Origin: Lachnospiraceae bacterium
Lineage (GTDB): Bacteria; Bacillota; Clostridia; Lachnospirales; Lachnospiraceae
Direction of reading: 5' to 3'
DNA: 64,000 nucleotides
NCBI GenBank assembly: GCA_017469275.1
Contig: JAFUGT010000017.1
Location: 60,869-124,868 of the forward strand
Under the pieces are notes generated by a model, which was not told where the DNA came from, did not search any database, and saw only the letters and a list, made by a program, of their open reading frames with translations. The translations under genes were made by a program, and so were the position numbers. Shown piece by piece: positions 25,677 to 36,409 of the stretch (position 1 is the stretch's first letter; the number at the start of each line of letters is the position of its first letter).

Positions 25677-27800
25677 ATGAGTAAGAATAGAGAATATGAT
25701 AGGTATCTTGAACATCTTGACTCGGAAGACCATAGAGTCCTTAATGCTTATATGGATAATCTTGATCTTGAGAATAACAGTGAACTTGATGCTTATCTTG
25801 ACAGGATTGAAGAAGGCAGGGGAATGGTTGACGATATTCAGACTGTGGCGCAGCCTGAAGCCGGAATGACCTTGGATACGACTTCCGGAATATACGGTGC
25901 CGATACGATACAGGATACGACTTCCGGAATATATAATGCCGGTATGGAGTCGGATGCAACTTTCGAGACACAGGGTGTCGGTATGTCGCAACAAGCGACT
26001 TCCGGTCTTGGTTCATTTATTGAATTGGAGCCGGAGATAGAGAATTTTCAGGATTATACCACTGCAAGGATGAAGCCGGTTAATAACGAAGAAGTATTTT
26101 TTGCACATGAAGAGGTCTATGATCCTGATGAGATTATCTCTGTAATCAATCCGGATAATCCGCTCAATGTTTCTCTGCTTGATGAAGAATACGAACAGCC
26201 GTATGTTGATACATTAAGATATAAAGATGATGAAGATATTATCGCATCCGAAAAAAAATCTTCAAAAAATAATAGAACAGACAAATCTGGTGCTGGGAAA
26301 GCAAATAATAACAGAGTTGATGATTATGACAGTGTATATTATGTAGATAATATACCGAAGCAGAGAAAAGCACCGATCGTTCTTGCCATATTGTGTATTC
26401 TTTTGATTCTTGGTGGTGGAGTGTATGCTACCTATCATTTTACGGATGGATTCAAAGACTTTACCTTCTTCAAAAAGGAGCCGGTTACAGAGTCTGACAC
26501 GGAAGTTGTGGTGACAACCGAGGCGACCACGGAAGAAGCGACGACTGAGGAACCGGCAGGTCCCTACGCTACGGTGGATTATACTTTACATACGCCGCAT
26601 GTTACCGACGATACTATCGTATATAACAGTAATCCGTATAGTTTGCGGTATCCTGCAGAGGAATGGCCTATTCAGCGTGATGATAATGGCGAACAGCGGG
26701 ATGCAACACAGGAGGAGTTATATCCGGCCATAACATTAGAGGCACATGAGGGATCGCTTAATTCCACCAGTCCTAATCCCGATAATCTTGCAGAAACTCA
26801 GCAGATGACAAGTCGTTATATGGTACTGGTTGATCTTTCTGATGATTCGATAGTTGCAAAACGTGATAGTGACATTGTTGTCAATCCGGCATCAATGACT
26901 AAGATTCTTACTGTGCTTACAGCGGCGGATATGATAGAAGATCTTGATGACACATTTATTATGACAGATGAAGCTGTCAGATACGCCTATGATCATGATG
27001 GAAGTGCGGTGGGATTTTTGACCGGAGAGAAGGTTACCGTCAGAGATCTCATTTATGGTACAATAGTTTGCTCAGGTGCAGACGCTGCCGTAGGACTGGC
27101 ACAATATTGTTGCGGAAGTCATGATGCATTTGTGGAGAAAATGAATGAGAAGGCAGAAGAACTCGGTATAAGTGATACAGCACATTTTACCAATGTGGTG
27201 GGAATGTATGATGAAAATCTGCACTGTACCATGGAGGATATGGCAGTTATTCTTGCTACTGCCATGCAGAATGATTTGCTTAAAGAGGTGCTTAATACAA
27301 GAATATATCAGACAACACCGGATCCTAATGTTATTCCTGAGGATGTTCGAAAGAAACTTGGAATATCTGCTGATGGCAGTACAGATGCAGCTGCTTCTGA
27401 CGGTAGTTTGGAGGGCGCGGCTGATAACGATACATCGCAGGAACAGGATGTTGGAGATACAGAAACTACTGATAATGGTGAAACTGGAGATAATGCGGAT
27501 CAGACTTCGGAGGGAGAAAATCCGGAGGCGACCACCGAGGAGATAGATCCCGGGGTACTGCTCATTGCCACAGATGGTATTCAGATTTCCAACTGGTTCA
27601 TGAGAAGAATTGAGGATAAAGATACAGGCGGGGAAGTGTTAGGAGCTAAGACAGGTTTTGTTAATGCAGCGGGATTTTGCTGCGCAAGCTACTATAGAAG
27701 TAATTCAGGAAGAGAATACGTTTGTGTGACAGGTGATACCTACAGTTCATGGAGATGTATATACGATCATGTGGGAATATACAGATCCTTGACGAAATAA
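25677..27800 (+). CDS. D-alanyl-D-alanine carboxypeptidase (S11) with long N-terminal extension
   Basis: A 707-residue S11 penicillin-binding protein that trims D-alanine from cell-wall peptides. Unusually, about 230 acidic, low-complexity residues come first, with imprecise repeats of DTTSGIY at about 62-85. One membrane helix follows (residues 233-254), then a VTTEATTEEATTEEP linker, so the enzyme domain is extracellular on a type II anchor. Catalytic motifs are SMTK (Ser406/Lys409), SGA (Ser466, the SxN motif with Ala in place of Asn) and KTG (Lys658). A second acidic Ser/Thr/Glu insertion at about 565-620 interrupts the domain before KTG. The start is supported by GAAAGGA. A promoter lies immediately upstream. 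Confidence 0.87.
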   Translation: MSKNREYDRYLEHLDSEDHRVLNAYMDNLDLENNSELDAYLDRIEEGRGMVDDIQTVAQPEAGMTLDTTSGIYGADTIQDTTSGIYNAGMESDATFETQGVGMSQQATSGLGSFIELEPEIENFQDYTTARMKPVNNEEVFFAHEEVYDPDEIISVINPDNPLNVSLLDEEYEQPYVDTLRYKDDEDIIASEKKSSKNNRTDKSGAGKANNNRVDDYDSVYYVDNIPKQRKAPIVLAILCILLILGGGVYATYHFTDGFKDFTFFKKEPVTESDTEVVVTTEATTEEATTEEPAGPYATVDYTLHTPHVTDDTIVYNSNPYSLRYPAEEWPIQRDDNGEQRDATQEELYPAITLEAHEGSLNSTSPNPDNLAETQQMTSRYMVLVDLSDDSIVAKRDSDIVVNPASMTKILTVLTAADMIEDLDDTFIMTDEAVRYAYDHDGSAVGFLTGEKVTVRDLIYGTIVCSGADAAVGLAQYCCGSHDAFVEKMNEKAEELGISDTAHFTNVVGMYDENLHCTMEDMAVILATAMQNDLLKEVLNTRIYQTTPDPNVIPEDVRKKLGISADGSTDAAASDGSLEGAADNDTSQEQDVGDTETTDNGETGDNADQTSEGENPEATTEEIDPGVLLIATDGIQISNWFMRRIEDKDTGGEVLGAKTGFVNAAGFCCASYYRSNSGREYVCVTGDTYSSWRCIYDHVGIYRSLTK

Positions 27801-27868
27801 ACGTTAAAGCATTAGAAAAATAATGTTAAACAATAATAGATATTTAAACATAAAGGAGAATTGAAATC

Positions 27869-30544
27869 ATGGCAAAGGAATTAGAGAAAAACTATAATCC
27901 TTCAGAAATCGAGGACCGGATTTACAAGAACTGGTTGGACAAGAAATATTTTCATGCTGAGGTAGACAGAAGTAAGAAACCATTTACTATCGTAATGCCA
28001 CCTCCAAATATTACGGGTCAGCTTCATATGGGACATGCCCTTGACAATACAATGCAGGATATTCTTATCCGTTATAAGAGGATGGAAGGATATAATGCGT
28101 TATGGCAGCCCGGTACAGATCATGCGGCAATTTCAACTGAGGTTAAAATTATCGGAGCACTTAAAGAACAGGGGATAGATAAGAAGGATCTCGGAAGAGA
28201 GGGCTTCCTCAAAAGAGCCTGGGAATGGAGAGAAGAGTACGGCGGAAGGATAGTTAACCAGCTTAAGAAACTCGGTTCGTCTGCTGACTGGGACAGGGAA
28301 CGCTTTACCATGGACGAGGGTAACAATGCCGCGGTAAACGAGGTGTTCTGTAAGCTCTATGAAAAGGGTTGGATATATAAGGGTTCAAGAATCGTTAACT
28401 GGTGTCCGGTATGTAAGACAACCATTTCTGATGCAGAGGTTCTTCATGAAGATCAACAGGGACATTTCTGGCATATCAATTATCCGGTAGTTGGTGAGGA
28501 AGGAAAATTTGTAGAGATAGCAACGACACGTCCGGAGACACTTCTTGGTGATACAGCCGTTGCAGTCAATCCTGAAGATGAGAGATATAAGGATATCATA
28601 GGTAAAATGTTAAAACTTCCGCTTACAGACAGAGAAATACCTGTTATTGCGGATGAGTATGTTGATAAGGAGTTTGGAACAGGTTGTGTTAAGATTACAC
28701 CTGCTCATGACCCTAACGATTTTGAGGTTGGTAAACGCCATAATCTGGAAGAGATTAATATTATGAATGATGATGCGACCGTCAATCAGATTGGCGGCAA
28801 GTATGCGGGAATGGACAGATATGAAGCCCGTAAGGCAATGCTTGAAGACCTTGAGGCTCAGGGACTTTTGGTTAAGACTGTTCCTCATGAACATGCGGTG
28901 GGAATTCATGACAGGTGCCAGACTACGGTAGAGCCGCTTATTAAACCCCAGTGGTTTGTTAAGATGGAGGATATGGCTAAGCCGGCGTTAGAGGCCGTTA
29001 AGAACGGTAAGTTAAAACTTATCCCTGAGAGAATGAACAAAAATTATTATAACTGGCTTGAGAATATACGTGACTGGTGTATTTCAAGACAGCTTTGGTG
29101 GGGACACAGAATCCCTGCATATTACTGTCAGGACTGTGGGGAGATAACAGTATCAAAAGATCAGGTATGCAATTGCCCAAAATGTAACAGCAGCAATGTT
29201 AAACAGGATCCCGATACTCTTGACACCTGGTTCTCTTCTGCTTTATGGCCATTCTCGACTCTTGGCTGGCCGGAGAAAACGGAGGAGCTTGACTACTTCT
29301 TCCCGACAGATGTTCTTGTTACAGGATATGATATCATTTTCTTCTGGGTTATCAGAATGGTATTTTCTTCTTTGGAGCAGATGGGAGAACTTCCGTTCCA
29401 TACAGTATTATTCCATGGTCTTGTAAGAGATGATCAGGGACGTAAGATGAGCAAGTCACTGGGTAATGGTATCGATCCGCTGGAGGTTATTGATAAATAC
29501 GGTGCAGACGCATTAAGATTTACTCTTATCACAGGTAATGCTCCAGGTAATGACATGCGTTTCTATTGGGAGAGGGTTGAGGCGAGCCGTAACTTTGCCA
29601 ACAAGGTATGGAATGCGTCACGTTTCATAATGATGAATATGGAAAAGGCTGAGATTTCTGATGTAGTTCCGGATAATCTTACATTGGCAGACCGTTGGAT
29701 TCTTTCTAAAGTTAATACTCTTGCTAAGGATATGACAGAGAATCTTGATAAATATGAGCTTGGTATTGCAGCTTCTAAGGTATATGACTTTATCTGGGAG
29801 GAGTTCTGCGACTGGTATATTGAGATGGTTAAGCCAAGACTTTATAATGATGAGGATGAGACAAAAGCTGCGGCACTTTGGACACTTAAGACAGTGCTTA
29901 TAGATGCCCTCAAACTTCTTCATCCATATATGCCGTTCATCACTGAGGAGATATATGTTAATCTTCGCGAGGTGCTTATCGATGCAGGTGTATCTGCCGA
30001 TTCCATGGAAGAATCAATAATGATTTCTTCATGGCCGGTATTTAAAGAAGAGTGGAACTATACTGCGGATGAAAATGCTGTCGATACCATTAAGGATGCA
30101 GTTCGTGGAATCCGTAACTTAAGAACGGAAATGAATGTTCCGAACTCTAAGAAGGCAACAGTATATGTTGTTTCCGAAAAAGATAATATAAGAAAGATAT
30201 TCGAGGATGCCAAGGTGTTCTTCGCAACTTTAGGATTTGCTTCAGAGGTTATAGTACAGTCTGATAAGAGTGGTATTGCAGATGATGCGGTATCTGCGGT
30301 AATCCATGATGCTGTAGTTTACATCCCGTTTGCGGAACTTGTGGATATTGAGAAGGAGAAAGAACGTCTCGCAAAGGAAGAGAAGAGACTTCAGGGAGAA
30401 ATCAAGCGTTGTGAGGGAATGCTCAATAATCCTAACTTTGTAGGCAAAGCTCCACAAGCTAAGATAGATGAGGAAAAGGCTAAGTTAGAAAAATATACCG
30501 GAATGCTTGAGACGGTGAAGGAAAGATTATCACAATTAAAGTAG
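27869..30544 (+). CDS. valS: Valyl-tRNA synthetase
   Basis: An 891-residue class Ia synthetase that charges tRNAVal. It shows the HIGH-type motif [18 protein letters not shown] near the N-terminus and the editing domain ([23 protein letters not shown]). A zinc-like cluster ([18 protein letters not shown]) and [14 protein letters not shown] follow, then the anticodon-binding domain and a C-terminal coiled coil ([21 protein letters not shown]). The length is normal. AAAGGAG precedes the ATG. The 68-base upstream gap is too short for a T-box leader, so it may be expressed with the upstream carboxypeptidase gene. Confidence 0.97.
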   Translation: MAKELEKNYNPSEIEDRIYKNWLDKKYFHAEVDRSKKPFTIVMPPPNITGQLHMGHALDNTMQDILIRYKRMEGYNALWQPGTDHAAISTEVKIIGALKEQGIDKKDLGREGFLKRAWEWREEYGGRIVNQLKKLGSSADWDRERFTMDEGNNAAVNEVFCKLYEKGWIYKGSRIVNWCPVCKTTISDAEVLHEDQQGHFWHINYPVVGEEGKFVEIATTRPETLLGDTAVAVNPEDERYKDIIGKMLKLPLTDREIPVIADEYVDKEFGTGCVKITPAHDPNDFEVGKRHNLEEINIMNDDATVNQIGGKYAGMDRYEARKAMLEDLEAQGLLVKTVPHEHAVGIHDRCQTTVEPLIKPQWFVKMEDMAKPALEAVKNGKLKLIPERMNKNYYNWLENIRDWCISRQLWWGHRIPAYYCQDCGEITVSKDQVCNCPKCNSSNVKQDPDTLDTWFSSALWPFSTLGWPEKTEELDYFFPTDVLVTGYDIIFFWVIRMVFSSLEQMGELPFHTVLFHGLVRDDQGRKMSKSLGNGIDPLEVIDKYGADALRFTLITGNAPGNDMRFYWERVEASRNFANKVWNASRFIMMNMEKAEISDVVPDNLTLADRWILSKVNTLAKDMTENLDKYELGIAASKVYDFIWEEFCDWYIEMVKPRLYNDEDETKAAALWTLKTVLIDALKLLHPYMPFITEEIYVNLREVLIDAGVSADSMEESIMISSWPVFKEEWNYTADENAVDTIKDAVRGIRNLRTEMNVPNSKKATVYVVSEKDNIRKIFEDAKVFFATLGFASEVIVQSDKSGIADDAVSAVIHDAVVYIPFAELVDIEKEKERLAKEEKRLQGEIKRCEGMLNNPNFVGKAPQAKIDEEKAKLEKYTGMLETVKERLSQLK

Positions 30545-30666
30545 TCTTCATCTAAGTTTCTTACTTTAAGATTATATATTATAATAAAAAAGAAAGGGAT
30601 TTTTGATTATTAAAATTATTTCTGATAGACGTAATGATACAAAATTTAAGTTAGGAGAAACATATA

Positions 30667-31602
30667 ATGGCAGAAGAAACTATGAAGGATTTTGAGAAGG
30701 AATTAAATGCTTCCTTTCGCGTTATACGTGAAGGTGATATGGTAGAAGGGATGATCGTTGATATCAACGATGAAGTTGTTACCCTTGATATAGGTTATTA
30801 TGTGCCGGGAGTGGTGCCTCTTGACGCAATATCGGATGATCCTGATTTTTCCCCAATGAGAGATATCAAGATTGGAGATACAACCCGGGCGGTGATTGTT
30901 GAAAAAGATGATGGCAAGGGCAATGTACTTCTTTCTATGAAGGAAGCAAAGCAAGCTGAGGCATGGGATAAACTGCGTGAATTGTTTGAAAGCCAGGAGG
31001 TTGTGACAGTCAAAGTTAAAGATCAGGTTCCGTCGGGAGTTGTGACATATCTTGAGGGTATACGTGCATTTATTCCTGCATCACAGTTATCTCTTTCGTA
31101 TGTTGAGGATACTTCAGAATATATTGGGAAACAATTAGAAGTAAGGGTTATAACTGTAGATGAAAATGCAGATAAACTGGTTCTTTCAGCAAAGTCTGTG
31201 CTTCGCGATAAAGAGGATGATAATAACCGTAGAAAGATGTCTGCTATAGCGCCGGGTGCCATATTTAACGGTACGGTAGAGACTTTGCAGCCCTATGGTG
31301 CATTTGTTCAATTAGAGAATGGACTAACAGGACTTGTGCATATATCCAAGATTTCCATGAAGCGCATCAAGAAACCTTCTGAGGTTCTTAAAGTGGGACA
31401 GGAGGTCAAAGTCAAAGTACTTAAGATAGAAGATGGCAAGCTCAGTCTGTCTATTAAAGATGTAGATATGAATACGTCGGATATTGTTGAAGGAGCGAAG
31501 GGAGATACTTCTTCTGACGAAGTAATTGCAACGGAATATCATTCGGAAGAAATACCGAATAACCCATTTGCAGCATTATTATCCGGAGTTAAAATTGATT
31601 GA
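30667..31602 (+). CDS. S1-domain RNA-binding protein (RpsA-like)
   Basis: A 311-residue protein with three S1 domains, at about residues 19-90, 105-180 and 195-265. The first starts with GDMVEGMIVDINDEVVTLDIGY and the third with GAIFNGTVETLQPYGAFVQLENGLTGLVHISKIS, both typical of ribosomal protein S1 homologues in Firmicutes. With only three domains it is shorter than proteobacterial S1. It probably helps mRNA binding at the ribosome or has a general RNA role. AGGAGAAA precedes the ATG. A terminator lies about 80 bases after the stop. Confidence 0.88.
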   Translation: MAEETMKDFEKELNASFRVIREGDMVEGMIVDINDEVVTLDIGYYVPGVVPLDAISDDPDFSPMRDIKIGDTTRAVIVEKDDGKGNVLLSMKEAKQAEAWDKLRELFESQEVVTVKVKDQVPSGVVTYLEGIRAFIPASQLSLSYVEDTSEYIGKQLEVRVITVDENADKLVLSAKSVLRDKEDDNNRRKMSAIAPGAIFNGTVETLQPYGAFVQLENGLTGLVHISKISMKRIKKPSEVLKVGQEVKVKVLKIEDGKLSLSIKDVDMNTSDIVEGAKGDTSSDEVIATEYHSEEIPNNPFAALLSGVKID

Positions 31603-31680
31603 GCGCTGTAGAGAAACAGACTATTTGAAAAATGTGTGTAATTGCGAATAGATATTAATCGGCTCAATATGAGATTTAAT

Positions 31681-31725
31681 AAGGGAATTCTTTAAGAAAC
31701 ACTTGACAGGATTCCCTTCTTTTAT
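31681..31725 (+). terminator. Rho-independent terminator after the S1-domain gene
   Basis: An AAGGGAAT / ATTCCCTT stem (31681-31688 with 31710-31717) is followed by CTTTTATT. Confidence 0.7.
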
Positions 31726-31870
31726 TATAATGCACTTTATGACACTAAAGTGTTAAAACGCTAAACCGATAAAGCGACACGAACCCCTCATTACATGTGA
31801 CAGTCTGTAGAGGGTTTGACAGATGTCAGGTTTGGTGCATTTAATATTATGTAAGATGGGAGAAAAGAAA

Positions 31871-33409
31871 ATGGTAGTTAAGATTATTATGCTGATCGTA
31901 TTCTTTGCGCTGATGATAGGTATCGGTGTTTATTCTAGAAAGAATGCGACTAACGTCAATGATTTTGTATTAGGAGGAAGAGGTGTAGGACCGTGGCTTA
32001 CGGCATTTGCCTTCGGAACATCATATTTTTCAGCAGTTGTATTCGTTGGATATGCGGGACAGTTTGGCTGGAAATATGGTCTTTCTACTACATGGGTAGG
32101 ACTTGGTAATGCTTTTATCGGAAGTTTGCTTGCATGGCTGGTGCTTGGTCGAAGAACCAGGGTTATGACTCAGAAACTGGATGCAAAGACAATGCCCGAA
32201 TATTTTGGCAAGAGATTTGATTCAAAGTCACTGCGTATTGTTGGATCACTGGTTTCATTTATCTTCCTGGTGCCATATACATCTTCTGTATATAACGGAC
32301 TTTCGAGATTGTTTGGAATGGCATTTAACATTGATTATAAGGTTTGTATCATTGTAATGGCTGTTCTTACCGGAGTATATGTAATTGTAGGCGGTTACAT
32401 GGCTACAGCCTTAAATGATTTTGTGCAGGGTATAATAATGTTGTTCGGTATAAGTGCAGTTATTGTTGCTGTGCTTAACGGACAGGGTGGATTTTTATCT
32501 GCAGTTAAAAAGTTATCCGAGATTCCTATGGACGAGTCAGTAACAGTTCCGGCATTACAGGGAAGTCAGGGCTTATTTGCCAGTTTCTTTGGACCGGATC
32601 CGCTTAACCTGTTGGGAGTAATCGTGCTTACATCTCTGGGTACCTGGGGACTTCCGCAGATGGTACATAAGTTTTATGCGATTAGAGATGAACATTCAAT
32701 TAAGACCGGAACTATCGTATCTACATTCTTTGCAATCGTGATTGCAGGAGGCTGCTATTTCCTTGGCGGTTTCGGAAGACTTTTTGATGTACCGGAGATA
32801 TACAAACCGGACGGAACAGTGGCATTTGACTCGATTATTCCACAAATGTTATCAACTCTGCCGGATATTCTTATTGGTATAGTTGTGGTACTTGTGCTTT
32901 CAGCATCAATGTCAACACTGTCATCTCTGGTACTTACTTCAAGTTCGACAGTTACTCTTGATTTCCTGAAGGAAACAATACTTAAAGATATGAATGAAAA
33001 GAAACAGCTCATAATCATGCGTGTGCTTATAGCGTTTTTCATTATCTTATCTGTTGTAATCGCCCTTAACCCGCCGACCTTCATAGCGCAGCTTATGGGT
33101 TATTCATGGGGAGCACTTGCGGGAGCATTTTTGGCACCATTTATGTATGGACTCTATTCAAAGAAGGTGACAAAGGCTTCGGTTTGGGCAAGCTATATAA
33201 TAGGTGTATGTTTCACTGTGTTTAACATGTTTACCAAGGTAATTCCTTCTCCGATAAATGCAGGAGCTGTTACAATGCTTGCAGGGCTTGTAATCGTTCC
33301 GGTTGTCAGTGCAATCACACCAAAACCTGATAAGAAGTATGTGGATGATATCTTTACATGCTATGATGAAACTGTAACTGTTCATAAGAGGAGTTCATTA
33401 GAGGAGTAA
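31871..33409 (+). CDS. Sodium:solute symporter family protein (PutP-like)
   Basis: About 512 residues with 13 predicted membrane helices and the solute:sodium symporter (SSS) fold. Examples are VNDFVLGGRGVGPWLTAFAFGTSYFSAVVFVGYAGQFGWKYG, read in parts, and the SSS signature region GGYMATALNDFVQGIIML. Proline/pantothenate-type transporters are the closest layout, but the substrate cannot be fixed by sequence. I chose ATG 31871, where MVVKIIML begins the first helix and GGGAGAA lies upstream. The frame is open from 31823. The upstream 140 bases hold several short inverted repeats (for example an ACACT/AGTGT palindrome at 31742). A terminator follows. Confidence 0.85.
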   Translation: MVVKIIMLIVFFALMIGIGVYSRKNATNVNDFVLGGRGVGPWLTAFAFGTSYFSAVVFVGYAGQFGWKYGLSTTWVGLGNAFIGSLLAWLVLGRRTRVMTQKLDAKTMPEYFGKRFDSKSLRIVGSLVSFIFLVPYTSSVYNGLSRLFGMAFNIDYKVCIIVMAVLTGVYVIVGGYMATALNDFVQGIIMLFGISAVIVAVLNGQGGFLSAVKKLSEIPMDESVTVPALQGSQGLFASFFGPDPLNLLGVIVLTSLGTWGLPQMVHKFYAIRDEHSIKTGTIVSTFFAIVIAGGCYFLGGFGRLFDVPEIYKPDGTVAFDSIIPQMLSTLPDILIGIVVVLVLSASMSTLSSLVLTSSSTVTLDFLKETILKDMNEKKQLIIMRVLIAFFIILSVVIALNPPTFIAQLMGYSWGALAGAFLAPFMYGLYSKKVTKASVWASYIIGVCFTVFNMFTKVIPSPINAGAVTMLAGLVIVPVVSAITPKPDKKYVDDIFTCYDETVTVHKRSSLEE

Positions 33410-33436
33410 TTGAATATCAGATAACTATGTCAAAGT

Positions 33437-33469
33437 GGGATGCCAAAGATATTTCGGCATCCCTTTTTT
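33437..33469 (+). terminator. Rho-independent terminator after the symporter gene
   Basis: A GGGATGCC stem (33437-33444) pairs with GGCATCCC (33456-33463), followed by TTTTTTA. Confidence 0.9.
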
Positions 33470-33607
33470 ATGTAAAAATTTGTTTGTTTTCGTTCGGTTT
33501 TGTGGTATAGTATATACATATTTTAACAGTTTATATGAGGGGATGCTTAAGGCTATTTGGCGTATATAAGCTGGACAATTAACCTACAACTACGAGGAGG
33601 ACAACGT

Positions 33608-35659
33608 ATGAAAAACTTCAAAATCAAAACTAAGATAACAATTGTAATAGCAATTGTTATGGCAATCTGTCTTTTTGGCATGTTCTTTATTTCCAATAAT
33701 AATATGTCAAAAACAATGACCAAGATGGCGGAGAACACATTTATTACTTCGTTAGACATCAAAACACAGATAATTGAGCAGTATATTAACAGTGCGGAGA
33801 CAGTGCTTTCTACATTTAGTAAAAGCGGTGAACTTCGGGACTTTGTTAAGGCGCCGGATAATGCTCAATTGAAAGCAAAAGCACAGGCATATAATGAGGA
33901 TTTCTATTCTGCTATTCCTGATTGGGAGGGAATATATCTTGATACATGGGATTCGACGGTCATAACACATTCCAATCCTGCTGTTCCGGGAATGGTGATG
34001 AGAGAAGGAGATGGGCTCAAGGCTTTACAGGATGGCATACTTGCTGCCGGTGATGGGGTTTGCAATTTAGGTATAGTTCAATCTCCGGCATCGGGACAGC
34101 TTGTTATATCTATGTACAAGTCTATTTTGGAGAATGACGAGCCTATAGGATTTGTAGGTGGAGCTATGGGGGCGGCAGGTCTTAAGGAGTTATTAGATGC
34201 ATCCATGGCCGAAGGTTTTGAGAATGCGACATATTCGCTAGTAAACCTCAATACCAATATGTACATTTTCGATAGTGATGAGTCCCTTATCTATACAGAG
34301 ATAGATGCCTCGACTAATAAGGAGTTTTATGAGGTTGTTGAACAGATAAAGACAGGCTCTGAGGAAACCGGCAAGATGAATTACAAAGATAGTGAAGGAG
34401 AAGATTATCTCCTTGTGTATAAAGTTCTTCCGGCAAAGGGGTGGGCCCTTATTATGAAAGATACCCGGACGGAGGTATATGGTGATGTTGTTACAGGTCG
34501 TAAGGCACTTATGATCGTATGTATAATTATATTTATACTTATCGCCTTGTTATCATATTTTGCTATTTCCTACGAGACAAAACCGATAGGTGATATTGTT
34601 TCTTCTATTCAGAAGCTTGGAAGACTTGATCTTTCCGAAGATAGAACCGTTCAGAAATACAAAGGTATGCATAATGAAGTTGGTCATATAGCTTCTGCAG
34701 TTGATGGACTTACTGTCAATCTTAGTTCTATTATCAGTACTCTTGGTTCGTGTTCCGATTCTCTGTCAAACAGTACAGATGTTATGAACAACACATTTGA
34801 AGAACTCAGAAATAATATCGAAAACAATGCGGCGACAACTGAGGAATTGTCTGCAAGTATTACTAATACTAATGAAGCTATAGATAAGATGAGCGAAGAG
34901 ATGAACAGAATGGGCGAGATGATTGATTATATCGCCGATGAAGTAAATGCAGGTTCGGACGTTAGCGCCAAGCTTATCAGACAGTCTGACGAGATGTCGG
35001 TAAAGACGGATCAAAAACTTAGTGACAGTCTGCAGAAGATAGAAGAGACCAAAGTCAATATCAGAGAAGCTATGGAAGCCCTTTCGGCACTTTCTAAGAT
35101 TAACGAGATGGCGGCACAGATTCTTGATATTACAAGCCAGACCAATCTTCTTTCACTGAATGCTTCTATTGAAGCGGCAAGAGCAGGAGAAGCAGGAAGA
35201 GGCTTTGCGGTAGTTGCCGATGAGATTGGTAAACTGGCTGATGATTCCACCCAGACGGCTGTTCAGATTCAGAACATATGTGAAGAATCAGACAAGAGTA
35301 TTGAAAGAGTTGGTGCCTGCTTTAAAGAAATTATTGAATTTATGGAGACTGATATTGCAGGACATTTTCAAGAGTTTTCTGACATGGCTAAAGGTTATGG
35401 AGAAAGTGTTAAGAATATCCAGGAGGCTATGGACTCTATTGAGAATACCTCTAATAACTTTGTTGAGTCAATGCAGATGATCAAGATGCAGGTTGAACAG
35501 GTTAGTGCTGCTTCAGAGAATAATGAGCAGGGTGTTGAATTTATCATTGAGAAAAACAGTGAGACCACCGAGACTGCAGACAGGATTGGTAAGGTCGCTG
35601 AAGAGAACAGTGATAATGCTCAGGAAATTAATGATATTATTGATAAATTTAACTGTTAG
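33608..35659 (+). CDS. Methyl-accepting chemotaxis protein (dCache-type)
   Basis: About 683 residues. A first membrane helix (about 8-30) precedes a double-Cache extracellular sensor (about 35-285; [53 protein letters not shown]). A second helix lies near 300-325, followed by a HAMP-like segment. The cytoplasmic signalling domain has the MCP tip [32 protein letters not shown]. It relays chemoattractant or repellent binding to CheA/CheW. AGGAGGA precedes ATG 33608; the frame is open further upstream. The ligand is unknown. It fits with the flagellin gene and the second chemoreceptor at 45 kb in indicating a motile organism. Confidence 0.92.
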   Translation: MKNFKIKTKITIVIAIVMAICLFGMFFISNNNMSKTMTKMAENTFITSLDIKTQIIEQYINSAETVLSTFSKSGELRDFVKAPDNAQLKAKAQAYNEDFYSAIPDWEGIYLDTWDSTVITHSNPAVPGMVMREGDGLKALQDGILAAGDGVCNLGIVQSPASGQLVISMYKSILENDEPIGFVGGAMGAAGLKELLDASMAEGFENATYSLVNLNTNMYIFDSDESLIYTEIDASTNKEFYEVVEQIKTGSEETGKMNYKDSEGEDYLLVYKVLPAKGWALIMKDTRTEVYGDVVTGRKALMIVCIIIFILIALLSYFAISYETKPIGDIVSSIQKLGRLDLSEDRTVQKYKGMHNEVGHIASAVDGLTVNLSSIISTLGSCSDSLSNSTDVMNNTFEELRNNIENNAATTEELSASITNTNEAIDKMSEEMNRMGEMIDYIADEVNAGSDVSAKLIRQSDEMSVKTDQKLSDSLQKIEETKVNIREAMEALSALSKINEMAAQILDITSQTNLLSLNASIEAARAGEAGRGFAVVADEIGKLADDSTQTAVQIQNICEESDKSIERVGACFKEIIEFMETDIAGHFQEFSDMAKGYGESVKNIQEAMDSIENTSNNFVESMQMIKMQVEQVSAASENNEQGVEFIIEKNSETTETADRIGKVAEENSDNAQEINDIIDKFNC

Positions 35660-35734
35660 AAAAGCTCTTACCACTAGATATATGTACAGTTAAATTGCAA
35701 TAACACAAGTAATTAATATTCGGTAATTATATGT

Positions 35735-35778
35735 AAGAAAAGTCAGGAAAAAGTATCATTTTTTCTTGACTTTTCTTT
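35735..35778 (+). terminator. Rho-independent terminator after the chemoreceptor gene
   Basis: A long A/T-rich stem pairs AAGAAAAGTCA..GAAAAA (35735-35752) with the complementary TTTTTTC.TGACTTTTCTT ending at 35777. The flanking tracts would allow termination on either strand. Confidence 0.75.
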
Positions 35779-35794
35779 GTTGTTCTGTTATTCT
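35766..35794 (+). promoter_or_regulatory. Candidate promoter of the rpmG-secE-nusG-rplK-rplA operon
   Basis: TTGACT (35766-35771), 17-base spacer, TATTCT (35789-35794). The expected start site near 35802 opens a structured leader. The -35 overlaps the preceding terminator. Confidence 0.55.
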
Positions 35795-35798
35795 ACCT

Positions 35799-36019
35799 TA
35801 GTCGGCGAAAGCCGGGCTTTTTTTTCGTGTGCAAAAACGAGCCAAGTAGCTTTGTGCATGTTTACATGCTGACATAGATATTTGGCGACTTACACGATCA
35901 AGCCGTTAGGCGAGATTCGTGTGCAAAAACGAGCCGTTATATTTTTCATTTAACGCTTGGAACATAACGGCTGTGTATTCGGAAAAAAGCATATACATTT
36001 TAAGATGGAGGTGGAAGTT
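35799..36019 (+). promoter_or_regulatory. Structured leader of the rpmG operon with direct and inverted repeats
   Basis: This untranslated stretch of about 220 bases starts with a tetraloop hairpin, CGGC-GAAA-GCCG (35803-35814), followed by GGCTTTTTTTT, which reads like an early terminator. A 20-base direct repeat (TTCGTGTGCAAAAACGAGCC) occurs at 35824-35843 and 35916-35935. AGCCGTTAT (35932-35940) pairs with ATAACGGCT (35964-35972), and ACACGA pairs with TCGTGT around 35892-35920. No known ribosomal-protein leader is recognised. A regulatory role (attenuation) is inferred. Confidence 0.45.
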
Positions 36020-36169
36020 GTGCGAGTTAAGATCACATTGGCATGTACAGAGTGTAAACAGCGTAATTACAATCTGACAAAGGACAAGAGAGTCCACACA
36101 GAACGTATGGAAACCAAGAAGTATTGTCCATTTTGTAAGGCTCATACCTTACACAAAGAGACCAAGTAA
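36020..36169 (+). CDS. rpmG: Ribosomal protein bL33
   Basis: A 49-residue large-subunit protein with [17 protein letters not shown], a [19 protein letters not shown] middle and a THKETK-type end (LHKETK). The two CxxC pairs make this the zinc-binding (C+) form. The GTG start at 36020 is chosen because GGAGGTGG (36007-36014) precedes it and the family begins exactly there. It is the first gene of the secE-nusG operon. Confidence 0.96.
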   Translation: MRVKITLACTECKQRNYNLTKDKRVHTERMETKKYCPFCKAHTLHKETK

Positions 36170-36190
36170 TAATGCGGAGGTGATTTGGTA

Positions 36191-36394
36191 ATGGCAAAGG
36201 ATAATGATAACACAGCTTTGAAAAGAAGCTATTTCACAGAGCTTAAAGCTGAATTCCGCAAGATTGTCTGGCCGGACAAACAGCAACTTGGAAAACAGTC
36301 TGTAGCAGTTATATTTGCTGCTATTGTGATAGGATGTTTGATTGCTGCTATCGATTGGGTAATGCAGGTTGGCTTATCATTCATTATCGGTTAA
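36191..36394 (+). CDS. secE: Preprotein translocase subunit SecE
   Basis: A 67-residue single-helix SecE of the short Gram-positive type. The conserved amphipathic segment YFTELKAEFRKIVWPDKQQL precedes one membrane helix (SVAVIFAAIVIGCLIAAIDW). It is a core part of the SecYEG channel. ATG 36191 follows GCGGAGGTGATTTGGTA. The gene lies between rpmG and nusG in the normal order. Confidence 0.96.
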   Translation: MAKDNDNTALKRSYFTELKAEFRKIVWPDKQQLGKQSVAVIFAAIVIGCLIAAIDWVMQVGLSFIIG

Positions 36395-36409
36395 AGTGGA
36401 GGACATATT

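Noticed and set aside
27801-27868. T-box leader for valS
   Set aside because: The spacer is only 68 bases and has no T-box core sequence or terminator.
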